Part shown: positions 6,863-12,673 of the stretch, piece after piece
Layout: every line of letters begins with the position of its first letter
Position numbering within the stretch: the stretch's first letter is position 1
Assembly (NCBI GenBank): GCA_013152945.1
Contig: JAADFL010000198.1
Coordinates: 1-13,116, forward strand
DNA from: Deltaproteobacteria bacterium
GTDB taxonomy: Bacteria > Myxococcota_A > JAADFL01
Length of the DNA: 13,116 nt
Reading direction: 5' to 3'
The notes under the pieces: generated by a model
Databases searched by the model: none
What the model saw: the letters and a program-made list of their open reading frames with translations, nothing else
What the model was told of the DNA's origin: nothing
Position numbers and translations under genes: made by a program

Positions 6863-7354
6863 ATGAAAGTCAAGGATGGAGCTTATGTTACGATCGATTA
6901 TACTCTCACGTTGGACTCAGGTGAGACAGTAGACCAATCACAGCCGGGGCAACCCCTTGGCTTTTTGTTCAGGTCGGGACAGGTCATTCCGGGTCTTGAG
7001 GGCGCCATCGACGGCATGGAAGCCGGAGAAAGCGTGGAGTTTACCGTAGAACCGCAGGACGCCTACGGAATGCCTGATGAACAGCTCGTAAGGGAGCTTG
7101 CAAGGAACAGCTTTCCTGATGATACGGAACTGAAACCTGGTATGGTGTTTCAGGCAACCGGGCCGAACGGCCCTGTGCCGTTCAAGATCAAGGAAGTCGG
7201 AGATGAAAAAGTGATGGCTGATTTCAACCATCCCCTGGCAGGTGAAAAACTTCATTTCAAAGTCGTTGTGGCAGAGGTGAGAGAACCCACGGACCGGGAC
7301 ATGGAAGACGAACATGATTCAGGGTGCTGCGAAGGCTGTGAAGGTTGTGATTAG
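6863..7354 (+). CDS. slyD: SlyD-type FKBP peptidyl-prolyl cis-trans isomerase
   Basis: This 163-residue protein has the SlyD architecture: an FKBP domain split by an insert-in-flap chaperone domain. The N-terminal part shows VTIDYTL (9-15), FLFRSGQVIPGLEGAIDGM (34-52, with the active-site VIPGLE) and GESVEFTVEPQDAYG. The insert spans about 68-120. The FKBP part resumes with FNHPLAGEKLHFKVVV, a strong family signature. Such proteins isomerise Xaa-Pro bonds and chaperone folding proteins in the cytosol. The tail is short but ends in CCEGCEGCD, a potential metal site that recalls the longer His/Cys tail of E. coli SlyD used in nickel handling. The start is ATG 6863, with GGGAG six bases upstream and the family's usual MKVKDG beginning; an upstream in-frame start at 6824 is unlikely. 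It appears monocistronic, with its own promoter and a flanking repeat on each side. Confidence 0.9.
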   Translation: MKVKDGAYVTIDYTLTLDSGETVDQSQPGQPLGFLFRSGQVIPGLEGAIDGMEAGESVEFTVEPQDAYGMPDEQLVRELARNSFPDDTELKPGMVFQATGPNGPVPFKIKEVGDEKVMADFNHPLAGEKLHFKVVVAEVREPTDRDMEDEHDSGCCEGCEGCD

Positions 7355-7380
7355 AGCCGGCGGCTGCGGAAAATATTGTC
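7354..7380 (+). repeat. Repeat element, copy 2 (plus orientation)
   Basis: This copy is nearly identical to 6592-6619 read on the minus strand (25 of 28 aligned positions). It begins at the last base of the slyD stop codon, so the two copies face each other across the gene at a distance of about 735 bases. Here the right-hand palindromic arm is degraded: only GAGC and GCTC at 7354-7357 and 7387-7390 still pair. Confidence 0.6.
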
Positions 7381-7481
7381 GGCAACAGCTCTGATACCGG
7401 TTCATTTATTCACGGGCCCAGCATGCTCGGAAATACTCCGAAACCGGGCCGGCTGGATAATAACATTTTTAAAATAGGCAC

Positions 7482-7510
7482 TTGCCCAAAATTTAATTGC
7501 GGGTTATATG
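7482..7510 (+). promoter_or_regulatory. Possible sigma-70-like promoter for the PilZ-MBL-SprT operon
   Basis: TTGCCC (7482-7487), a 17-base spacer and TATATG (7505-7510) each match consensus at four of six positions, in an A/T-rich stretch about 40 bases before the first start codon. Spacing is ideal but the hexamers are moderate. Confidence 0.4.
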
Positions 7511-7549
7511 GAACCGGGATTTGGAAAATCGTAAGGGAGAGGACAGGGG

Positions 7550-8269
7550 ATGTCCAAGGACAGGAGAAGGGCCCCCAGGATAAAGGCCAACCTCAAGATA
7601 CGTATACCAAGGGCACCCAGGGCCATTGAGGGCAAGACAAGAAACGTAAGCAGACATGGTGTGTTCGTCGATTCCGAGAGGGAGTTGCCGGAAGGACAGT
7701 TGATACAGGTGGAATTGACACTGCCCGAGGAGCCTTTGCCCGTGCCCATGATGGCCAAGGTAATCCGGGTGGAACCTGGCGATTTGGGCGCAAAGGGCGG
7801 ATTCGCGCTTGATTTCTATGCATTGGACAAAGGCGCCATGGAGGCATGGGACATGTTCGTTGACAAACTCGAGGAATTGGACGGGGTAGCCCTTTCCGAG
7901 AGGGGGCCAAGCCGGAGAGTGAGTACTTCAAGCTTCCCGGCCCTGGGTGTCAAACTCGGTCTCAAGTTTTCGTCCATGGACAGGATGGTGGATGTTTACC
8001 GTAATGGAATAAGGAAGGGTGAGCTTTGGTTGCCCAAACCGGCCACTTCCAAGCCCAAGGGGCAGCGCATAGAGATTGTGCTGATGCATCCGAACACACG
8101 CGGCAGGATTAGTTTGTTCGGGGAAATCGTGGGTGTAGAGAGGACTCCTTTGGGAGAGAAAGGCTTGAAAGTCAAGGTTTTTCCACTCAGTAAGTCCGCC
8201 GACAAGAAATTGCGTGAATTCATATCAGCGAACAACAGGGAGATAGCACGGAAACTACGATACGGTTGA
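7550..8269 (+). CDS. PilZ-domain protein with degenerate second PilZ-like domain
   Basis: This is a 239-residue cytosolic protein. Residues about 4-110 form a PilZ domain with both cyclic-di-GMP-binding motifs: RxxxR at Arg6-Arg10 (RRAPR) and NxSxxG at Asn32-Gly37 (NVSRHG), followed by the usual GVFV, PEGQLIQVELTLP and a conserved-looking barrel strand. Residues about 130-230 look like a second, diverged barrel: LGLKFSSMDRMVDVYRNGI then KGELWLPKP, and RGRISLFGEIVGVER. The binding motif is reduced there to NGIRKG, with no serine. It probably senses cyclic-di-GMP through the first domain and acts through protein contacts. ATG 7550 has GGGAGAGG seven bases upstream. It is the first gene of a three-gene operon with short gaps, and a second PilZ gene follows 190 bases past the operon. 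Confidence 0.84.
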   Translation: MSKDRRRAPRIKANLKIRIPRAPRAIEGKTRNVSRHGVFVDSERELPEGQLIQVELTLPEEPLPVPMMAKVIRVEPGDLGAKGGFALDFYALDKGAMEAWDMFVDKLEELDGVALSERGPSRRVSTSSFPALGVKLGLKFSSMDRMVDVYRNGIRKGELWLPKPATSKPKGQRIEIVLMHPNTRGRISLFGEIVGVERTPLGEKGLKVKVFPLSKSADKKLREFISANNREIARKLRYG

Positions 8270-8302
8270 TGGCGGGGGATTGAGAGGCATGGATTATTGG
8301 CA

Positions 8303-8956
8303 ATGATATTGGAGTCGCTGGAGACCGGTCCCCTTGCCGTGAATTGTTATATTATCGGTGATGATGCCGGGCATGAAGCAGTAGTCGTTGATCCTGGTGG
8401 AAACGTGTCTGATATCAAGTCGGTGCTGGCGCGGAATGAACTTGTTCCCAAGTTGATAATCAACACCCATGCACATTTCGATCATGTGGGCGGAAACAAG
8501 GAATTGTCCGAGTCCTACGACCCGCACTTGCCGATTGCAATACATCCGGCCGAGGCTGGTTTGATTACACAACTGGAAAACATGGCATCCATGTTCGGAG
8601 TCAGGCTGGAAAATTCTCCCCCGGCAGAGAGGATGCTCAAGGAAGGGGATATCATCCGGGTTGGGGTAATCGAACTCCAGGTGCTGGAGACCCCGGGCCA
8701 TTCCTCGGGTAGTATTTCGCTTGTTGTAAAAGGGGAGGATATGGTTATCGTTGGTGATCTCCTGTTTGCCGGATCAATCGGCCGGACTGATTTCCCGGGT
8801 GGCGACTTGGACACGCTGTTGGCGAATGTTAAGGAAAAGATCTTTACTCTCGGAGACGACGTAAAGGTCCTGCCGGGTCATGGCCCTGCCACGACGGTTG
8901 GACGCGAGAGGCGGTTTAACCCGTTTTTTGGAACACAGGCCCCGCTTTTTTTCTAG
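8303..8956 (+). CDS. Metallo-beta-lactamase-fold hydrolase (YcbL / glyoxalase II-like)
   Basis: From ATG 8303 this is 217 residues, full length for the single-domain YcbL-like branch of the MBL superfamily, which hydrolyse thioesters such as S-lactoylglutathione or related small substrates. The metal ligands are complete: THAHFDH (His56, His58, Asp60, His61), PGHSSGS (His133), VGDLLF (Asp152) and LPGHGP (His193). SIGRTDFPGGD (158-168) is characteristic of this branch. The N-terminus MILESLETGPLAVNCYI matches the usual family start. An in-frame TTG at 8297 has a better placed GAGAGG (nine bases) and would add two residues, so the true start could be either. The gap to the PilZ gene is 33 bases and to the SprT-like gene 11 bases, so they are probably cotranscribed. 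The substrate cannot be read from the sequence. Confidence 0.88.
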   Translation: MILESLETGPLAVNCYIIGDDAGHEAVVVDPGGNVSDIKSVLARNELVPKLIINTHAHFDHVGGNKELSESYDPHLPIAIHPAEAGLITQLENMASMFGVRLENSPPAERMLKEGDIIRVGVIELQVLETPGHSSGSISLVVKGEDMVIVGDLLFAGSIGRTDFPGGDLDTLLANVKEKIFTLGDDVKVLPGHGPATTVGRERRFNPFFGTQAPLFF

Positions 8957-8967
8957 GATGGCGGAGA

Positions 8968-9441
8968 ATGGAGCAGCTCGAACTGGATTTTTCCAAATCC
9001 GTGCCTCAAGAAACAAGACTTTTTACAAGAAAATCAAAAAAAAGACGGGAACTGCTTCGGCCGCGTGGAAGACACCATGATTTATCCGGGATATTCGGAC
9101 GGCTGAACCGGTCTTTTTTTGGTAATACGGTAAAAGTGGATGTGACCTGGGGAAAGGAATCGAAGAACAGGAAGAGAAGCATACAACTCGGTGTGTTCGA
9201 CCGGGATTCGAATATCATCAGAATTCACCCCCTGCTTGACCGGGATTTTGTGCCCGAGGATGTTGTAGAGATGGTGCTGTACCATGAGATGTTGCATGCC
9301 TACCTCGGGGCGGACGTGGTACGGGGACGGAGGATGGTACACACGAAGCGTTTTCGTGAAGCCGAGAAGGCCCATCCGTATTACAGTGCTTATGTTGAGT
9401 GGGAGAAGAAACACCTTACGCGGTTGCTGCGTGGATGGTGA
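8968..9441 (+). CDS. SprT-like zinc metallopeptidase
   Basis: This 157-residue protein has a SprT-like zincin domain. The zinc site HExxH is at 106-110 (YHEMLHAYLG), with a likely third ligand His125 in MVHTKRF, then AEKAHPYYSAYVEWEKKH as in the family's C-terminal helix. Before it, SIQLGVFDRDSNIIRIHPLLD and VPEDVVEMVLYHE are close to the typical SprT arrangement. The first ~35 residues are basic (RKSKKRRELLRPRGR) and may contact nucleic acid; eukaryotic SPRTN relatives cut DNA-protein crosslinks, but bacterial homologues are poorly understood. I see no C-terminal zinc ribbon, so it is shorter than E. coli SprT-type proteins with that module. It starts 11 bases after the MBL gene with AGGA nine bases before ATG. 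It is the last gene of the operon. Confidence 0.85.
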   Translation: MEQLELDFSKSVPQETRLFTRKSKKRRELLRPRGRHHDLSGIFGRLNRSFFGNTVKVDVTWGKESKNRKRSIQLGVFDRDSNIIRIHPLLDRDFVPEDVVEMVLYHEMLHAYLGADVVRGRRMVHTKRFREAEKAHPYYSAYVEWEKKHLTRLLRGW

Positions 9442-9479
9442 TTAAAATCTATTTATTCATGCATCCTGATTGCCGGACA

Positions 9480-9505
9480 GGCATTCGGGCCGGCCCGGAC
9501 ATGCC
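9480..9505. repeat. Nested palindrome after the SprT-like gene
   Basis: A perfect 12-bp palindrome CGGGCCGGCCCG (9486-9497) is bracketed by GGCAT and ATGCC (9480-9484 and 9501-9505). It should form a stable hairpin about 40 bases past the SprT-like stop codon. It has no downstream T-run, so it may stabilise the operon's 3' end or be a protein site rather than an intrinsic terminator. Confidence 0.45.
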
Positions 9506-9549
9506 ATCGAGTTTATACAGGCAAGGTGATTTTCACGGATCAAAGGCGA

Positions 9550-9579
9550 TTGACATGGATACAAGGAAGTATCTAGAAT
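9550..9579 (+). promoter_or_regulatory. Strong sigma-70-like promoter for the second PilZ gene
   Basis: TTGACA (9550-9555) is a perfect -35, and TAGAAT (9574-9579) matches five of six at -10, with an 18-base spacer. Transcription would begin near 9586, leaving a ~45-base leader before the TTG start codon at 9631. Confidence 0.7.
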
Positions 9580-9630
9580 AAGTATTGATTGAATTGCTAT
9601 TGTTCCGGTTGCTACAGGGGAGATTGAACA

Positions 9631-10146
9631 TTGGGTAAGGACAAGGGTATCAAATCAAAGCTTCGTTCCATTTTCAGAAAAGATGAAGAACAAGTAAAAA
9701 AGGGTGTCGACAAGAGGCTTCAAGAACCGGAGTTCAATATAAACAGGCCCGAAACCGTCACGCCGGAGACTCTGGCCGATGACCGGGAAGAAACAGGAGA
9801 ACACAAGAGGGTGCATGCAAGGCACATGGTGCGCCTGTCGGTCGGGATGTCCAGCGAGCACAATTTCTACAAAGGCTTTTCAGAGAACATCAGTGAAGGT
9901 GGTATTTTCGTAGCCACGCACGATCCATTGCCGGAGGGGGAACGTGTCAAGATCGAGTTCACCCTGCCGTCGGGCAAGGAGGTGGATGCAATGGGCGAAG
10001 TGCGGTGGATCAGGGACCAGATGGTCATGGGAGACACCATGCCCGGTATGGGCATCAGGTTCTTGGACCTTTGCGAGGAGGATCGCGTTGCTATCGAGAA
10101 TTTCTTGAAGAAGCGTGACCCGCTTTTTCACGACGACGAGTTTTAG
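9631..10146 (+). CDS. PilZ-domain protein with charged N-terminal extension
   Basis: This is a 171-residue cytosolic protein. Residues 1-57 are highly charged and probably disordered or helical (KGIKSKLRSIFRKDEEQVKK). Residues about 58-165 form a PilZ domain with the RxxxR motif Arg60-Arg64 (RVHAR) and NxSxxG at Asn86-Gly91 (NISEGG), then GIFV, LPEGERVKIEFTLPSG, MGEVRWIRD and PGMGIRFLDL. This is the compact PilZ type often found in Myxococcota and relatives, and both binding motifs are intact, so it should bind cyclic-di-GMP. The start is TTG 9631, with AGGGGAGA seven bases upstream and no in-frame ATG nearby. Its own promoter is strong. Its 3' end overlaps the opposing hydrolase gene by 56 bp. 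Its output target is unknown. Confidence 0.86.
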   Translation: MGKDKGIKSKLRSIFRKDEEQVKKGVDKRLQEPEFNINRPETVTPETLADDREETGEHKRVHARHMVRLSVGMSSEHNFYKGFSENISEGGIFVATHDPLPEGERVKIEFTLPSGKEVDAMGEVRWIRDQMVMGDTMPGMGIRFLDLCEEDRVAIENFLKKRDPLFHDDEF

Positions 10147-11053
10147 GCGATCCTTGTTTTTTCTTTTTCTTGTCGAAATTTTTCAGCAGCCATTTTTCCA
10201 GCCGCAGGTTTATTAGTTCAGGATGCTCAATCGGGCCTGTATGACTTCCCCCGGGCAGAACAAGGAGTTCGGACCCCGGGATGAGGCGATGCATTTTGTG
10301 TGACAGCCAGAGAGGTGTAAACGTATCCCTTTCACCTGCTATTATCAGGGTAGGGGCCTTAATGGTTGCAAGGTATTCTTCGGCACTGTGATTCGATGCA
10401 TGGTACAGCATTTTGGTAAATATTTCTATGTCCATGTGGCTCAAGTGTTCGAGGTAGGGCATGAAGTCTTCATATTTGACGAGTTGCCCGTTGATCTCGG
10501 TCCTCCGAGCCACTTCCCAGGATAACTTGGTCGGAAGTACCGCCGACCAGAGTAACTGGGCCAGGCCCGGGGCCGAGCTGATGGCATTCAATATCTGCGG
10601 GAAGAATGCCTTGAGGAGCCCGGTATCGTGAAAAGTGTCCAGGGGCCTTCCGGGCGCACCGGTCAACAGGACAAGCCCGGCTACTTTGCCCGGGTGCCTG
10701 CCGGTGTAATCGAGGGCGACCTGCACACCCATGCTGTGACCGAACAGTATGGCCTTCCTGACCTTGCATGCCTTGAGCACACAATCCAGGTCATCGCAAA
10801 GATCCTGTATAGTAAGCCTTTCCATGTCCTCCGGAGGCGCTGAAAGGCCGTGCCCCCTGTAATGGGGATGAATAATTCGTCTCGTGTCCTGGAATTTGTC
10901 ATTTATGTATTTCCAGACATACCCGTCGCATCCTATACCGTCCAGGAGCACGAAGGGCACCGAACCTCCTGTCGATCCTGTTTTCGGATTCTGGTCTTCA
11001 ACATGCAGGTTCGTGCCGTCGAGCCCTTTAATGTTCCTTATGGTCATCTTCAA
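10091..11053 (-). CDS. Alpha/beta-hydrolase-fold enzyme
   Basis: This 320-residue protein has the complete alpha/beta-hydrolase triad: the nucleophile elbow GHSMG (Ser107), Asp243 in AGERDTFTP and His271 in GGSHTGPIEHP. The oxyanion region LLDGIGCDGYVW (36-47) and HPHYRGHGLSAPP (62-74) are also typical of single-domain esterases, haloperoxidase-like and lactone hydrolases. There is no signal peptide. The fold should end near residue 293; the remaining ~27 residues are a very basic tail (KKKKKQGSPKTRRREKAGHA) encoded in the 3' part of the opposing PilZ gene. The start is TTG 11053 because a full AAAGGAGG lies nine bases upstream; ATG 11047 would be too far from it. It follows the metallophosphoesterase gene by 33 bases and is probably cotranscribed with it. 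The substrate is unknown. Confidence 0.84.
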   Translation of the reverse strand: MKMTIRNIKGLDGTNLHVEDQNPKTGSTGGSVPFVLLDGIGCDGYVWKYINDKFQDTRRIIHPHYRGHGLSAPPEDMERLTIQDLCDDLDCVLKACKVRKAILFGHSMGVQVALDYTGRHPGKVAGLVLLTGAPGRPLDTFHDTGLLKAFFPQILNAISSAPGLAQLLWSAVLPTKLSWEVARRTEINGQLVKYEDFMPYLEHLSHMDIEIFTKMLYHASNHSAEEYLATIKAPTLIIAGERDTFTPLWLSHKMHRLIPGSELLVLPGGSHTGPIEHPELINLRLEKWLLKNFDKKKKKQGSPKTRRREKAGHASSRNSR

Positions 11054-11086
11054 GGGTCAAAACCTCCTTTCGATCCGCAGGACAGG

Positions 11087-12643
11087 TCAGTTCGGCTTGT
11101 TTCCTTCTATGTCTTCGAGCGGAAATCCCACCCTTGGTCTTTCGAGGAGAAGGGCCGGCTCCAGGTGGCCCCTTGGATCGTTCCATCGTTTCAAGGTGAC
11201 CTCGCCGTTGTACAGCTCTACAAAGGTGAATTCGACCAGCTCGCGCAGGGGCATGTATTCTTCGTGGAACAAGGGGGTCCATGTCCCGGTGTTAAAGTAT
11301 AGACCCCCATCGGCCAGGGTTGCGGCATCACTCAAATGAGTATGGCCGAAGGTTACATACTTGACGCCGGTCAGCTCTTTAATGCTACTTGCAGCCTTTC
11401 TGTATGGGTCTTTTTTCCTTACACGCAGAAAGGACCTACGGCTTCCAAAAAGCAGGATGGTAGCGAGTGCGCCAATGAATATGAGAAGGTAACTCAAGGT
11501 CATGGTTATGGCTTCCATGATTGGATTATGCACTGCGACCTGAATGGATGAACTCAAGAGCAACAGGAAGAAAACGGCGAATACCGAGACAGTAAAGGGA
11601 AGCAGGATCTTGCGAAAGATTCTTGTCAGTGTGTGCAGGAGAAAGCCGAAATGTCCCCCCTTTGTAGGATTGATTTGCAGGCTGTCCACCTTGGCCAACT
11701 TGGCGGGATCGATGCCGAACTTTTCCGCAAGCTCATTTCTTCTTTTCCGGTGTTGTGCGCGCAGGACTCCAAGTTCCCTGGGCATGAACAGCTTTTGTTT
11801 CTTTAAAACCCTAAGAAATGACAGGCCGTAGGCCAACAGCAACCTGCCCGAGGATAGCGGGTGATTCTTGACTGCCCAGAGGAAGGCGGTTTGGTCGTCT
11901 CCCATGTTGTCGGCAAGGGGGTATCTGTTGTCTATCGGGTTGAACAGGTACCTGGCGAACAGCGAACCAATAGGCAACCTCAACAGCTTATCATCCGGAT
12001 AGCCTGCGGTGTTCGGGAGTTCCGGAGCAAGTTGGAACCTGAACGAGTTGAACTTGTCGTACCTGTTGCCGTGTTCGATCCAGAGGACATTGTCTGCGAT
12101 GTGAAACCATTGGGCGAAGCTTATCAAGCCGCTCGAGGCGGTGCCGTGCTCTGATTCGGCCGTGCTCGCTATCTTTTGCCTGATTACTTCCTTGACTTCG
12201 GGCCAGTACAGCTCTGCATCGTGGTTTCCGGTAATGAATAAGATCTCGTATCCTGCACTGTACACCGTGCCAAGGCCTCTTACAAAGTCCTTGTGTCCTT
12301 CAAGGATCTTGTTGATCTTCCAGACCGCCTTGGCAGGGGCGGTGCCTGCGCCGAAGACCCGCTCGGTTCCCTTTGTGGGTAAAGGGCCGTCGTACGGCCT
12401 TACCATCTGTAGAAAATCGAAAGAATCGCCGTTTAGGACCAGCCGCAACATGCGATTGGTTTTCCGGCATTTTTCGACCAGGTGCCTGCAAAACCTAAGC
12501 CACTCCCTGTCCCAGAAAAAGTCTTCCATGCGGGCAAAAGCGCCTGTTCCAGGCAAACGGCCCTCGTTGATGTGCAGGTCGCTGACCACCACGGTGTAAT
12601 TTTTTCGTGATGTTTCGGGTTGCTCTTTATCGCTTTCAGTCAC
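11087..12643 (-). CDS. Metallophosphoesterase with inserted transmembrane hairpin (LpxH-like motifs)
   Basis: Numbering here counts from the TTG at 12673. All calcineurin-like phosphoesterase motifs are present: SDLHIN (Asp32, His34), NGDSFDF (Asp83), GNHD (Asn150-Asp152), HGN (His201) and GHTH (His444, His446), as in UDP-2,3-diacylglucosamine hydrolases. The HG-to-GHTH gap is very long (about 240 residues). It holds a hydrophobic hairpin of two spans (about 355-377 and 388-409), so this part would sit in the membrane with the active site in the cytosol. I prefer a GTG start at 12643 (518 residues) with GGAGG ten bases upstream; TTG 12673 has no Shine-Dalgarno. A hydrolase gene follows after 33 bases. 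A lipid or nucleotide phosphoester substrate is plausible but not shown. Confidence 0.82.
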   Translation of the reverse strand: MTESDKEQPETSRKNYTVVVSDLHINEGRLPGTGAFARMEDFFWDREWLRFCRHLVEKCRKTNRMLRLVLNGDSFDFLQMVRPYDGPLPTKGTERVFGAGTAPAKAVWKINKILEGHKDFVRGLGTVYSAGYEILFITGNHDAELYWPEVKEVIRQKIASTAESEHGTASSGLISFAQWFHIADNVLWIEHGNRYDKFNSFRFQLAPELPNTAGYPDDKLLRLPIGSLFARYLFNPIDNRYPLADNMGDDQTAFLWAVKNHPLSSGRLLLAYGLSFLRVLKKQKLFMPRELGVLRAQHRKRRNELAEKFGIDPAKLAKVDSLQINPTKGGHFGFLLHTLTRIFRKILLPFTVSVFAVFFLLLLSSSIQVAVHNPIMEAITMTLSYLLIFIGALATILLFGSRRSFLRVRKKDPYRKAASSIKELTGVKYVTFGHTHLSDAATLADGGLYFNTGTWTPLFHEEYMPLRELVEFTFVELYNGEVTLKRWNDPRGHLEPALLLERPRVGFPLEDIEGNKPN

Positions 12644-12673
12644 TGTTTGTGAGCCTCCGCCCGTGAAATCCAA

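Noticed and set aside
7355-7549. Possible sigma-54 promoter (GGCAC ... TTGC) before the first PilZ gene
   Set aside because: The spacing between the GG and GC elements does not fit the -24/-12 rule; the sigma-70-like pair at 7482-7510 is a better fit.
9399-9581. 60-codon plus-strand frame after the SprT-like gene
   Set aside because: It starts inside the SprT-like gene, spans the nested palindrome and the promoter of the next PilZ gene, and has no Shine-Dalgarno.
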